DNA of 64,000 bases from Ciona intestinalis (GCF_000224145.3 NC_020169.2:3120957-3184956); one strand, 5' to 3'; numbered from the stretch's first letter, positions 10,649 to 22,808 are shown. Program-made: numbers and translations. Notes: generated by a model from the sequence alone, not told the origin.

Positions 10649-12060
10649 GTGTCACATCATTGGAGTAGAGGTTGTATAGCGATTATGAACACGCATAACA
10701 TCTGTACAAAATCAATTCTCCTTCATTGGCATCTTTGCGAAACAAAGACAAAAAGAAAAAAAAAAAACGAAAAAAACAGAGCTCCGCGCAACGTATAAAA
10801 TAAAAAAAAAGGCGCTATAGCGAGTAAAAAAGACAAAAATAGTAAAAATCGGTACCGAACGCAAAAAACAAAAATGCCAATGACTGGGAATTAATACGCA
10901 CATCATGTATGCAAAAACGTCCGACACTCCATGCTGCAAGCCTCTTATCCGCCGCAATGACAACCCTATTTAAAAGACTTCGGCCATAATATAGGAAACC
11001 TAAGTTTAGAATTTGTATTAGCATTATCAGCCATGTATACCTTTATATCAATTTTAACTCTTAATCCCTTTAGGTTCCCAAATCAAAATACTTAGTTTAA
11101 TTCAAAACAGGCCATTCAAATCTTTCATATACACATACATTTATGGCTAACCCAATAATTTATTTCCTTATGTATCAGTAAACCTCACATTTTAACTGCT
11201 TCGTAATCTCAGGTTTCCAAATCAATTTGTTTATTTCAAAACCGGCTGTTTGAACCTTTCTAATATACATACAGCAATTAAGGCTAAGCCAATAATTTAA
11301 AATTTATTCACACGTCAGCATCCAGACGTACCCATGAGCCAATAATATCATTTTTAAATCGTTCTTGTAAAATTAAAGTTATAAATACCTTTTCATTTAC
11401 CCCTGTTATGACGTCATCATGACGTAAAGCCCTCCCAGACAATTTTTTATTAATAATTACAGTTTAACAGACATTTAACCCATAATACAGTGCAGTAGCA
11501 CTTATATTGATATCATTATGATGTAATAACCCCCTCCCAGAAAATGACGTCATTACAGTGACGTCACCGAAATGCACACACCATGGGCTCTGAATATTAC
11601 AGTTCACTTCGTGTAATGTATATTGTAAATGTGTTAAAATACATACAGTAAACACCACAAACCCCCAACACCACCATACCCCACCCCATACAATACAATA
11701 AGCACAACAACACAGCATTCTCTATGGGCCAATACAATAATAATAAATATTATAACAGCTTTTATTTCGCCGCCGCAAACCGTCGCAATAACTAATTTTT
11801 GGTTACGAAGGGGGAATACTGCACAAGAACGGATTTTGGGAGCTAACATATCTTGCTTTAACGCAAGTTTGATCGAACCTATAGTGATCTTAGGAATCAC
11901 TTTCCGCCGCAACAGCGTCGAGTTTGCGTCGCATATTCGCGTTTGTCAATTCAAAAAAGGAATGACAACATAAACGGACACCTGAAAACAAAATTATTTG
12001 TTAGTGGTTTTAGGGGGGCCTAACAGGGGGCTAACATTTTATTAATTTTTGATCCCTACC
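10649..12060. other. Non-coding region with a diverged ~100-bp duplication
   Basis: No gene recognised. An A-rich tract lies at 10740-10815. A diverged direct repeat (TTCCAAATCAA...GGCTAA.CCAATAATTT) occurs at about 11073-11165 and 11212-11305. A CRE-rich patch at 11409-11566 is listed separately. Confidence 0.5.
11409..11566. promoter_or_regulatory. Cluster of CRE/ATF palindromes
   Basis: Perfect TGACGTCA sites at 11409-11416, 11545-11552 and 11559-11566, plus a half-variant TGACGTAA at 11420. Further sites lie at 12912 (perfect) and 12929 and 12943 (variants). The block CCCTCCCAGA...AAAAT also recurs, so part of the clustering comes from a local duplication. A CREB/ATF enhancer is possible, but no adjacent promoter is evident. 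Confidence 0.3.
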
Positions 12061-12440
12061 CTACCCTAGTCGCGTGGAGGTTTGGCGCCTAATTGTTTTG
12101 CAGTGGAACCCACCAGCTTTCGCTGGCCGGACTTTTAACCACCGACGTGTTGGAATATGGTTTTCGCAAACCAGGCACTGCTTGTTTGGCCTGAGTGCAA
12201 TGACACGTGTTGTGCCGGCCGCGGGTGCAGTGTCCCAGTTCTGTCTAACTTAAACTTCCTATCAGCGATCCCTAGTTATAGCGATGTCACTTCTATCTAT
12301 CCGATGCCGACTGTCCGGCCTTGCTGATAAGTGACACCAGGAGTATGGGTTAAAGTTGGGTGAAATCTGACCTGCGCGCACCGTTCTTATGCAGCTTGTT
12401 TACACACACATACACATGGAGAAATAAAACCCAAGATTCC
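12061..12440. other. Unexplained GC-richer block
   Basis: Clearly higher in G+C than its surroundings, with short hairpins (AGCTTTCGCT, TGCCGGCCGCGGG) and an AATAAA at its right end. No long open frame and no family recognised. It could be a dispersed repeat or a non-coding transcript. Confidence 0.35.
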
Positions 12441-13009
12441 CAACCACGTTTCATTACTAACGTGTACAAAGGTGGACATTATTCTTTTGATCTCCGTATA
12501 TAATTCCCCACTCCACCCCACACCACACAGTGTACCACATAAACATTAAATTTTAAACAAGCATTCAATAAAGTATAGGGGACTTTTATGCTACAGCTCA
12601 CATAAGTTAGTAATTACATTGACTAAGAATAAATCTTAGTCTGGGTATGCTATGGCTCCATCTTCGCACTTTAGCTTCTGTTCCGCCTTTGTCTTCCATC
12701 TAAAAATGTAATATAACGTCAGATTTGATTATTATGTTGCTATTTTAAGTTAAGTACAGCCTGGATCACCAATACTTGTATAAAATTTAAACGCGAGTTT
12801 AAGTTTTTAATATAAAACAACGTGGTAAATACCTTCGCCTTTTCTTCCTCCAGCTGTTCTTTTATTTCGCGTAATATTCTTTGGCATTATTTGCTCATAG
12901 AACCAACTGGGTGACGTCATTTGTAGTGTGACGTGATATCTGTGACGTAAAACTGAAGTTAAACATAAATTGCGAAGAATTAAATAAAGCAAGATCATAC
13001 ATTGATTTG

Positions 13010-13180
13010 TAATGTCCTCGCGTGGTCAACGACAGGCGTTACAACACGGGTGCAATATTTCATACACCTCGTGCCCGCTTATGAATTAACTCATGTGTTA
13101 CTTTCTTGGAGCGTTCATTACATGAAGGATGGCATAAATGAAAACCAACGTGAATAGAAGATAGCAATTGAAACAGTTGG
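13010..13180 (-). mobile_element. SINE-tail-like repeat
   Basis: Read on the minus strand it contains GGGCACGAGGTGTATGAAA and ends CCACGCGAGGA. That end is shared with the tRNA-like element at 18084-18225, suggesting members of one composite SINE family. Boundaries are approximate. Confidence 0.4.
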
Positions 13181-13476
13181 TAGGAGTTCAGTGGTCATTA
13201 AACTTAGCTTACCAAAATATTATCAGTGGTTCACAGAGACAGCTTCGTACCAATATACTCGTATATAGCAGAGTAGATGGCGTAGTGTCTGGATCTGTAA
13301 GGATAAAGCATTAATTAATTTAAATACAAAGTGTTAAGTAGGTTGTGATATGAATGCGCATAAGCTGTATTTTTATGCGTTTTGCTGCGTTATGGTTACC
13401 AAAATAAAACTGAACGACAGATGGCAATAATATTGGCTTATTTGAATTTATTTTACTATCCACAACAAGATGGGAG

Positions 13477-13653
13477 TACTGTGGGGTAAGATGGGACAAC
13501 TGAGGTCACAATATCCAATTATGGTGTTTTAAACAATTGACACAAGTCTGTAGCAGTCATTGAGGATGCAGTTTTATTATTTGAATGTTCTTTGTTTACT
13601 TTTGAATAGGACGAGAAAATAAAAAATATGTCCCATCTTCCCCCACCCTACTA
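13477..13653 (-). mobile_element. MITE copy (GGGTGGGG family)
   Basis: Starts TACTGTGGGGTAAGATGGG and ends CCCCACCCTACTA, with the conserved GTGTTTTAAACAATTGAC interior. Same orientation as the 4031-4224 copy. Confidence 0.8.
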
Positions 13654-13703
13654 CATAACTTTATTTGCGAGCAAGAGAAAGGCGGGAGCAGAAACTTACC
13701 CAC

Positions 13704-14087
13704 TTAACGTGGATCACATGCGTTGGTTCTATGGAGCATTTCAAGATGATCCTGCTTCGAACACAACTCTGTAATGGTAAAACTACCGTTAATATAATTC
13801 TAAATCCATTGTAAACATATATTAATACAGTGATAACTGAAAATTAGGGGTAATGGTCAAATTCTGGCATATTTCTGAGACCCTTGGCGTGGCAAGCAAT
13901 ACAAGCCTTCATCAATACAGATGAATGTTAACCGCACGGCCAAGATATAGAGAGACACGCAGTATATTATGATGGTTATGTAAATTTGCAATTACCGAAT
14001 ATGCAGGTCAACTGTGCGGTAACGATCTTGTGGATATGTCGTTTCGGAGTTAATTCAACTTTCTCCTTGCATGTACAGGTAGGATTG
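13704..14087 (-). CDS. Candidate 3' part of a small Cys-rich protein gene
   Basis: Two phase-compatible minus-strand exons: 13996-14087 after TTATTACAG and before GTAATT, then 13704-13768 after CCATTACAG to a TAA. Together they encode about 51 residues with five or six cysteines, starting NPTCTCKEK and ending RTNACDPR. The look is of a secreted peptide C-terminus. An exon-like block just upstream (about 14317-14400) does not join in frame, and no start exon or signal peptide was found. No family recognised. Chance open frames of this length remain a real possibility. Confidence 0.22.
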
Positions 14088-15495
14088 CTGTAATAACAAT
14101 ATCGGTAAAACAAATGTTAACGAATCTCGTCCATAAAACGTAGTTAGACGTATAAAAAGTGTTCAGATTTTATCAGACAATGCTTCAATATTGAGTCGCG
14201 TCATCTACATCAAACAGCAAGTTACCAAAATAAAAATATGTACTCTGGTAAATTTTCGCTTTAATTTTTAAGTAGAGACAAGAGACATGGTTCTATAGTA
14301 AAGATAAAAACTCACTTTTAAAGTTGCCAATCCAAAGTTGCGGTGGCTGTCACTCAAGGCATCTTTATTCGTGATCGAGATACGATTGATGTGATTTGAA
14401 CACAAGACTTCGGTCTGTATTGCTTCAGTGTGATTCAAACAATTCAAAACTTTAATAAATTATTTTTTATATTAGCCAGCTGTAAATTGAACTTTAAATA
14501 TTAATATAAAAATTAATAGACTATTTATAATATTCTGCATATTCAATGCTAAAACAAACCCATGTCGTAACAGGTGCTGCCCTTACTTAACTATACATTT
14601 TAACTTGTAAGTGCTTAACGCTAACGCATGTTCCAACACGTGGCAGTTCAAAAGAATAAATCGCGTTCTAAGTTCACATTCACAAAACTGAAAATGTGAT
14701 GATCACGTGGAAAGGTGGAGGCTATCGATTGGTTAATTCCTGGGAGCAATGCTTGGGATTGTGACGTAACAATGCTAAATTGTAATTCGCGCGAAAAACA
14801 GCGCCCAGTGCTGCCTTGTTAAAACACTAAGGCGCGACTTTCGTGATAGGGTTTGATAAGCAATAAGTTAACTTAGGGTAACACTGAATCTATTTATAGT
14901 AACAGCGAATTGTGAAGATTACTGCAATAATTGTTTCGCCGGAATTCCTACGATTTGTGTGAACACCCAGTAAACAAGCAAGTCACAATATAGAAACACT
15001 ATAAACAATGTATTTACAGATTGTACCAAAGTTTCAAAAACTATACAGATATACATTTGTTCAATATTTGATTATGTTAAAGTGTAATAGGGGTCATTAC
15101 CTATGTGTTAGTGTACATACTTCGTGTTACTTTGTATAAAATCATATTTAACTCGTATTAGTGGTTATCGGTTTGCGGCCATTTATACGTCGTTCCTATA
15201 TTTACACATAATTATGATTTTTCCTATAATTTTGTTCGTTACATTTTTTTAACAGGCAAAGGACACTTGTTTTGCCGCCGCTGTCGTTTCAATGCCTGCC
15301 ACGGCCATATTTTATTTCAGACATTTTTTTTCCGGTATGCGTATATGCTCTTTGATATATTTTCACTAGCTATAAACTTGAAATGTCTGGTTTTAAAACA
15401 TGAAATCCGTTTATTAAGTGTAGTTGAACTGAAGCTTAAAAACGCTAAAGGAAAGTAATACAAATATTACAATAATTGCATCACATGCAGTGCAA
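14088..15495. other. Intergenic, nothing firm
   Basis: AT-rich sequence holding the presumed 3' untranslated region of the minus-strand GPCR near 15300-15495. No repeat or gene recognised apart from the weak exon-like block near 14317-14400. Confidence 0.45.
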
Positions 15496-17731
15496 CTATA
15501 AACACGATTCAGTTTTAGAAGCTTGAATTCCGCTGTCGATTTCAGCCGTTGGCTTCGACGAAGCTTGGTTTCGTGGTTTGAGAGATTGAGTATGCAACTT
15601 TATCTTTCTATGATTCGGTTTGCACGATACAAGCTTTTTCAACCAAGCACGAAATTTCGAATCTTGTCCACTGTACACTAACACGTTGACGAGGCTGCAA
15701 TTGTATGGTTATGTTGAACGCAAAGTTATGGTTGAATGTTAAACAACAATACATAAGGTGTTAACAGTTTATGAATGACATCACCATTTTAACGATGCTG
15801 TTAAATTATTACAGTACGCGGAAGTAATTATTTAAAATAAACTCGCAGCGTCACTGCTGAGAATAAACTGTTGTAAACAATATTCAATAAAAAACCACAT
15901 TGTAAACTGAACTGTTCAAAAATTAAATGGAGCTGAGGTTTTACTAATCTCAATTTATCGATATAAATTTTTCGTACAGAACTGTTGCGCAGTCAAACGA
16001 GAAGCACCGGTGACGTCATAAAGTGAAATATAAAAGACAATTTTAGATGTACAGGCCATCTCAGTAAAGCTGTTCAAACAACAATTATTAAAAGTGACTT
16101 CAGTTTTCGTTCATTGTTTCTGCTAGTTTGCGAATGATTCATTAGCATACCTGTTTGCCCAGTAGATGTAAAATCCAACGACGCTTGGTGTTGATACCGT
16201 TTTACATGAAATGACATTCGCATAAAACAGAATGACTACAACGACTGTTGGAACTGCAGAAGGCGTGTTAAAGTGACAAAAAGGTTATAATTTTCAAGTT
16301 AGGTTACAAATAAACGACCAACCTATTGTGACGGTGAACCCAATCTGCATTATAGCAACTGTTTTTATTAATTTTGCTTCTTTCTTTTTTAATAAATCCT
16401 TGTCCGTGCTCATTGCCAAATAAGCAGAGCGCATAAAAGCCCGTCGACTGTACACTGCTGAAGTGACCGTTAAAACAACCTAAAGTTCGTGAAATTAGAG
16501 AGCATATGTTCGCCTTTTAATGCATGTGTATGAACGTACCATGAGACAGTACGGCAAAACAGTGAAAACGAAAACTAGTGCGAGTGCTGCACCCGATGAG
16601 CTGTTGTTGGTACTGCTGTAGTTCCGGAACGATGGATAGAAGATATTTGTTACGTGGTGATACGTGTAGGTGTACGTATCAGGAAACCATGCTAAAAATT
16701 AAGGAAAAGATTTGACTTTATACTTGCGAGTTATTATTACAGCAGTAGGGTAAGGGAAGACATTTTATTCCCCCTACCTCCCCCCCTGCTATATTACTTT
16801 TGCAAACACCATTTATGTAGACACTAACCTGGCACAGTGGCAGAAATCCCAGCCAATATCCAAGTTAGGACGAGTCCAAACGCTACGTGAGCGTTACTCT
16901 GTATTTTGTATCTCATTGGGTACGTCACAGCGAAAAGTCGCTGCCCGCTGAAGTATAATAAATGAAAGAGCGATGACATGATGCTCGTCAAGAAAAACAT
17001 TCCGCCAATAATTGCTTGAGGGGAATCTTGATACAAAAGCTGTTTCATGTCCAGTTCTTGCGATGTTGAGTTTATCGTCCAGCTGACGTTGTAAAGTACG
17101 ACGCCGAAAATTTGGATTCCTGGAACGGAAATGCCAAGAGATAGGAACGAGTTTTAAGTTTACTTTACAGTGCTACACTAGTGCTGATTTTACCAAATAG
17201 GCCATGACACATAGTATGTGAAAATACGTATGTTATTGTGAAAAGAAAATTAGAGTAACGGAAGCTGTAGCGTTCGGGCTTTTTATTAAGGTTCGGGTAA
17301 TCTGCAGACTGCAGACAATGGGAGTCACCTGTGAACAAATCTGCAATTGCCAACGAAGCTTTCATGATGTTAGATTTGTCTTTATTCGATTTCCTGGCGT
17401 TGTGCCAGAACACGAGCGAGTTTCCTATCAAAATCATCGCACCGAGAACAACACAAGCAAATATGAAGAAACCAGCCCCGATCATGCTGCATTCATCGCA
17501 TTCCACCAAAGTTGTGTTGGAACATACATTGTAAGCTGAATACGAACAAAAACTCGGGAATCCGCATAGGCTGTCTGTATGTACAGTGATGTTCGAAACA
17601 AAAGAAGTTTGTATAATTGAGGACATTTCCCGATATGGAATTAAGTTGGGCACTGCAAAAGGAAAATCTTCTGATTTATTCCGCACCACTCGCGATGGTG
17701 GCGAAGTCAGTTGCAACATAATATTTTTCAT
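15496..17731 (-). CDS. Class A (rhodopsin-like) GPCR, six coding exons
   Basis: Exons on the minus strand: 17329-17731, 16829-17119, 16540-16691, 16323-16479, 16151-16253 and 15496-15694, all with GT/AG borders and matching phases, giving 434 residues. TM1 contains IGNSLV (N104, position 1.50), TM2 SLAIADL (D131, 2.50), the TM3 end GQRLFAVTYPMRY in place of DRY, TM5 VLPYCLM, TM6 FTVTIVP (P6.50), and TM7 SLVNVLVYSGQDSKFR, an NPxxY variant lacking the Pro. The extracellular N-terminus (about 80 residues) has a short Cys-rich stretch and N-glycosylation sites. No signal peptide is seen from this ATG; an acceptor-like TTTTTTGCAG nine bases upstream suggests a 5' UTR intron. No ligand can be assigned. 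The plus-strand neighbour is its probable paralogue. Confidence 0.88.
16743..16791. mobile_element. Possible MITE remnant in GPCR intron
   Basis: CAGTAGGGTAAGGGAAGACA followed closely by CCCCCTACCTCCCC: only the two ends of the MITE family without the middle. It may be an internal-deletion derivative. Confidence 0.35.
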
Positions 17732-19676
17732 AATTCACTCCTGCAAAAAAAACAAAATATCCCGTATTCACTACAAATATATATCATTAATTAAAACTGC
17801 AATTTTGCGCATCGCCTATACTGAGTATTCAACCTAATGTCTGACTGCTGCGTATCCTTGCTTTACCATTTATAAACTGGTTTACAGAAAAATGTTATAT
17901 ATACATATCATACAGTTTTATGCATACGTCAATCATGAAGTCATGGTTAAACTTAGAACGACAAATGCATAATTTCCGTCCTAGGAATTTATGAATGACA
18001 TCAGAATGCTAATGAAGCTGTTGGTCATTAGGTAGCGGAAGTAAATTTTTAAATCACAAGGTGAAGGAACAAAGTAACAACATTGTCCTCGCCGTATAGC
18101 ACAGTTGGTTAGGGCACCTGCCAATTACCCAGAGGTAGTGGGTTCAGGGCTCTTCGCTGTTACCATTGCGGTCGTGTATGTTCTTACCAATGGCGGGTTG
18201 TCAAAATTTTCCACGCGAGGATAAAGTAAGTTAACACTTCATGCTTGTTGTCGAACAACCGTCATTTTCAACATTTGTTTAAATAAAAAAGTGGTTGGGT
18301 ATTTTTACATTTGATTTACACAGAGTGTCAAGTAGATGTTTCCAAAATATTTATTTGCATTCTGGTCTTTTATGTATATTCACGCATGGTGGCAGTGCTG
18401 TATAGGCTATACATGTCGTTCGACAGTCTCTGTGACAACTTGCTTAACAAAGATCATTTGCTTAGACTGCCAACGAAACCATGTATTTTTTGTTAGAATA
18501 GTAATATTTGTTGTGAATGAATGTAACTTGCTATATCCCCGCGTGGCGGAAACCAATGGTAGCAGCGACGAGCTTTGAATCCATAACCTCTCGGATAAAG
18601 GTACACGGCGTACATCGAAACTTGTGATTGTTTTGATTATTTTATGACACCAAGACCAAACGATATATATAAACTAGCAGTTGTTCTATAATGCATTACG
18701 TGAGAACTGCCACACCAAATCGTTAACCTATTCATTGTATCCACTATGTTGGTGCAATTTTATATTGATTGTCATGCATAAGAATAGCTTAACAAATTCT
18801 TAATCAATAATTAAACCAACGGCTGAAGTGATGGCCTGCACTTCAATTTGTAACGTCTCAATTATATTCCGGAAATGAAGTTTAAAAGTGTTTTTCTCGC
18901 CAAGTTCGCTCCCCGCAGCAATAAATATTGTTTGCTATGATGTCGAACTGTTTGGTGCATAACATCGTCGGTTGGCATGTCAGTTCAAACGTCAATGAGC
19001 ATTTCAGTGTAAGACACTACTTTAAGAATTGCAAGCGAAATGCAGAAGTTCTGAGAACATAGAGAGTGCTGTACACAGAGAATCATATCGTAGGCTTTGT
19101 TATAGTATGTTTTGACTAACGACAGCCATGGATAAAAAGTTATGCATTAAAGGACAAAGGTGGTTTCTCGTTTAGTTTACTTTAACATGCAGGCGTGCGG
19201 AATGACAGATGACCAGGAAATTCTCTATAAGTTAAATCTGGTTTTGGTTAAATTTACTTAAAGGAGAAAAGATTTTTATTTCCTTCTAAATCTTGGATCG
19301 ATAAGTTTAATCGGTCTCATTCACATATACGGAGTTATTGGCATCTTATACAAAGACGGTATAAATATAGGAAAATAAAGAAATTCAAAATTTCATTTGC
19401 ACTGATTTTACAACTGCAGATCGTTGCGGCGATTAAAACGGTCAAATTAAAAGCTAAAAACTATTGCTTTAAGGCAAATAGCTTATAGGCGTTCAGGCGG
19501 CATAAATATGTATAAGTACTCAAAATTTTGCAAAAAAGGTTAGAGCAGAGTATATGTCGCATATGGTTGTTACAATGTTTTACGATTGAGTAAAACTAAA
19601 ATATTTCAATTTTAAATATAAAACAAAATAATACCTAAAATTGTAACACATTTTACAGGTTGAAGAATTATAAAAA
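17732..19676. other. Intergenic region between divergent GPCR genes
   Basis: About 1.9 kb shared 5' region of the two oppositely oriented GPCR genes. It contains the tRNA-like SINE at 18084-18225 and no recognised gene. Promoter elements were not resolved. Confidence 0.6.
18084..18225 (+). mobile_element. tRNA-derived SINE-like element
   Basis: Carries an A-box-like TAGCACAGTTGGTTAGGGC and a B-box-like GGGTTCAGGGCTC at tRNA spacing, followed by unrelated sequence ending CCACGCGAGGATAAA. The 5' end GTCCTCGC mirrors that 3' end. The acceptor stem and B box are too poor for a functional tRNA gene, so a SINE is the better reading. Confidence 0.55.
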
Positions 19677-21932
19677 ATGTCTCAATCGATACGCTTGATG
19701 CTATTTATTTTTATTGGTTGGGCTTTTCTGGGCAAAACCACAGGTGAAGAAATAAGCACAGTCTGGAAATTGAACGCAACAGAAAGTACGAATGATACAG
19801 TTACGCAATTCCCAACGCAAGAAGGTATATAGGCTAGTGTCCTTAGTTTATAGTATAGGTTGGGGTAGTATGAAGCATTTTGTTCTCTTTTACATCGAAT
19901 TGGCGATATTAAATTAAGAATAATTACATTATATAACCGTATGTATTCCAGGTCATAAGCCTTCACAAAAGCTCAACAGATGCGACGAAATCAAACGAGT
20001 GTATTATAGAGAATGGAACTCACCAACGACTACAAAGTATCTGACCAACTATCTGGACAAACTTAAAAGAGAAAATTGTTCTGAGTTCGTTAAGCAATGT
20101 AATGTACAGACGTTTGCATTCAACGACTTTACGAAGCTTGTGTACAAGCGATGGTGCAATTTCACTGGATTTCAAGACATGTGTATGCCCGATGTAAAAG
20201 AAGCAACGCAATGTATTTCAAATTGCTCTCTAAGTTGGTCTCAGTTGGTGGATAAGCTCGGAAGAATGAAATTAACAGAAGAAATCATCCTACGACCGTG
20301 TATTCAAGTTGCAATGTATGGTGCAGTTGCTCAAAACCAAAGTGAAAATAAAAACACCTACCACGAACTACATCTGATAACGGTGCCATTTTGTGGTATT
20401 GTATGGTGTGGATTCGATAATAGAATTATACAGGAGCACCATATCTCTCACTGGACGTGTATGCCGCAAATGTAAGTAAACAAACGGTATATCGTCGAGT
20501 GTATGATAGGGTGGGGTAAGGTGGTACATGTTTTCATAATCTTTTCTCGTCCTATTTGTTGTTAAACAAATAATATTTACAGAATTAAAAAAACGCGTTC
20601 TCACGCTTCTAAAAACCGTGTAAATTGTTCGAAGCACGATCAGTAAATATGTGTTTTTGATGCTATAACGGTATCACCACCTTACCCCACAGTACCATAA
20701 TATATTTTTTAACATTTATTTGCAGATGTCGTACGAATGTCATTATCATCTACGTCTTCTGTGGGATTTTAAGTTTCTTTGTTATCATTGCGAACGCATC
20801 TGTGTTGGGCGTGACCATACTGAATAAGAACTTACGTCATAGTCAGGGAATTTATAAAATGTCGCTTGCAATCGCGGATTTATTGGTCGGATTGGTTGTC
20901 CTGCCAACCTTCCCTAAAAGCATGTCCAATCACTATCAATACGACCAGGTACAAGGCACGGATGCGTGGGTGGAATCTGGTGTCAACAACACCTGGACCG
21001 ATACATACATGCCGCAGGCAACTTCTAGCTTCACCTGGTCTTACTTAAGAGCTATTGGTTTTTTCTCAACGGTCTCGTTCATGACATCAGTGTACTCACT
21101 TTTGATGGCCAGTTTCGATCGTCTGAGTGTCGTTCGTCTTCACCTTAAATATTCAAAAGAAGATTCCAAGCGATTTGCGGTTCGTGCATGCGTGGTTTTG
21201 TGGCTCGTCAGCGCATTTTTCGGTTCCCTTCCATATTATGTAAGTACTCTAAACTACACTCTCATTGCGTCAGTGTTTATTGCAAGCTCTGGGTCATCCG
21301 CCTTGTACCTTTATATTGTCACATTTGCACTACCGCTCGTTACCCTGTGGGGGACATCGATTGCCACGTTATGGATCACAAGGAAACATTCCCGGGTGGC
21401 GAGAAACATGTTCGCTCAAGGTACAAACAAAGCTGGGAAACATACAAACACAGAGACACGACTAGCACGGACTCTCGGAATTATGGTGATGGTTTTTACT
21501 CTCAGTTTGGTACCAATACTGATTTCTCTTCTGCTGCCATTTTTTCTGAGAGACGTGTACGTCAAGCGTCCTGAACAGTTTAACCAGTCCACTTTCTCGG
21601 CCTTAAACTCGTACGAGTTCGTCGCTGTTTTGATCCTGGTCTGCAACAGCATGTGGAACTTCTTCATCTACAGTGGCAGGAACGCCGACTTCCGCACGGC
21701 AACTAAAGATATGTATATGCAATTGTGGGAGAAGCTTGGTTTAAAAAAGCTAACGGGTGCGTGTTTTCAAACTTGCCGAAGAAATACGGACGATGAGAAC
21801 ACAAGGGAAAATCGGGTTCTATCTGTTTCAGATTCAAAGTTCTGGACGACGATAACTACGATTCAACGGACAGCTCGAAAGAAGAAAAGTACGAATGGTA
21901 ATTCGGACGAGCCAGACGAGAACGCGGTATAG
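19677..21932 (+). CDS. Class A GPCR with Cys-rich ectodomain, three exons
   Basis: Exons 19677-19824, 19952-20471 and 20726-21932 join in phase to 624 residues. Exon 1 encodes a signal peptide (MSQSIRLMLFIFIGWAFLG). Exon 2 encodes an ectodomain of about 170 residues with a dozen cysteines and several NxS/T sites. I do not recognise its fold. Exon 3 alone encodes all seven helices: TM1 with N246 (IIANAS), TM2 SLAIADLL (D274), TM3 end ASFDRLSVV, TM4 WLVSAFFGSLP, TM5 with Pro, TM6 VFTLSLVP, and TM7 NFFIYSGRNADFR, an NPxxY variant without Pro. SLAIADL, FT(L/V)(S/T)(L/I)VP and (I/V)YSGx(N/D) are shared with the minus-strand GPCR, so the two are probably paralogues. They differ in that here the 7TM region has no introns. 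The second intron holds a MITE. Ligand unknown. Confidence 0.9.
20506..20698 (+). mobile_element. MITE copy in GPCR intron 2
   Basis: GATAGGGTGGGGTAAGG at the left and CACCTTACCCCACAGTA at the right; the interior is more diverged than in other copies. It makes up most of the 254-bp intron. Confidence 0.7.
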
Positions 21933-22763
21933 GAAATTTCTTCAGCGTGATTTTCATCGACAAATACATATCATTATATCGAAAATCGTCTTCTAGTGTT
22001 TTTGTTAAATATGTAGAAATGTATCAAAACGTGGTAAACTTGCGTTAAGCCAAGTCGCAATTATTAAATGCCAACATGTCGTTTCGTTGATAATTTATCA
22101 GGCGTGCGTGCGAAGGATTTCAAAATAGACTGTATGGCTGGAGACTGAAAAATGAGAACCATGTCCTGGGACTGACAGAGTGAATGATTATTTGTTGTTT
22201 GGCGTCTAAACAAGCTTGAATAATTCAGTGTTGCTGCCAAATCATGAGTCACTTAAGCGCAAATGCCCTTTTATTGCCAATCTTTAAGTACCTTAGTGAC
22301 ATTGAAAAAATGTCACTTTAAGATTAACCCGTTTGTATGGTTTATATTTAAGAAAAAAACGTTTCTACCAACACGCTAGATGAATGTTTTACTGCGTTTG
22401 CCATCTGATAAAATCAAAGTAAATAGATAAACATATAACTGATATCTATATGTTCTTTATTTACCTTAAGTTTAAATTGTAAAACCACTAAGTTACACCT
22501 GTTAAATGAAACAAAGTCCTAATATTCCAGGTTATTTAGTAGTGTGTAGGAAGATAGAGCGCGATTTAATTCTATTTTCTTCTTCCATGTGGTAATAAAC
22601 AAAGAACATTCAAAGAATTATAAACCGTAACCTCACGACTCCCGTAGAGCGTTGTTAGTTGTTTAAAACACGTTCAAATTACTTGGATATTATGTGCTAA
22701 GGTGTCACAACTTACCCCATAGAACTATACTTAAACACAACAAGGGTACTGTATTATATTTCG
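21933..22763. other. Convergent intergenic region (GPCR / VIRMA 3' ends)
   Basis: 3' flanks of the plus-strand GPCR and minus-strand VIRMA. It contains one MITE (22536-22728). Nothing else recognised. Confidence 0.6.
22536..22728 (+). mobile_element. MITE copy (GGGTGGGG family)
   Basis: Starts TAGTAGTGTGTAGGAAGATA and ends CAACTTACCCCATAGAACTA, with the AACAAAGAACATTCAAAG and GTTTAAAACACG interior blocks intact. Confidence 0.75.
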
Positions 22764-22769
22764 TTTATT
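22764..22769 (-). terminator. VIRMA poly(A) signal
   Basis: AATAAA on the minus strand about 40 nt after the VIRMA stop codon, implying a very short 3' UTR. Confidence 0.6.
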
Positions 22770-22808
22770 AAAATGATACTGCGACAGTATGTTCAAAATG
22801 TTCTGCAT

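Noticed and set aside
12642-12998. Possible minus-strand two-exon gene (12642-12703 and about 12834-12998)
   Set aside because: Splice-like borders exist, but all three junction frames give short, unconvincing peptides and no family match.
18084-18160. Functional tRNA gene
   Set aside because: A-box is good but the B-box is imperfect and acceptor-stem pairing is poor; the sequence continues into a repeat tail, so a SINE fits better.
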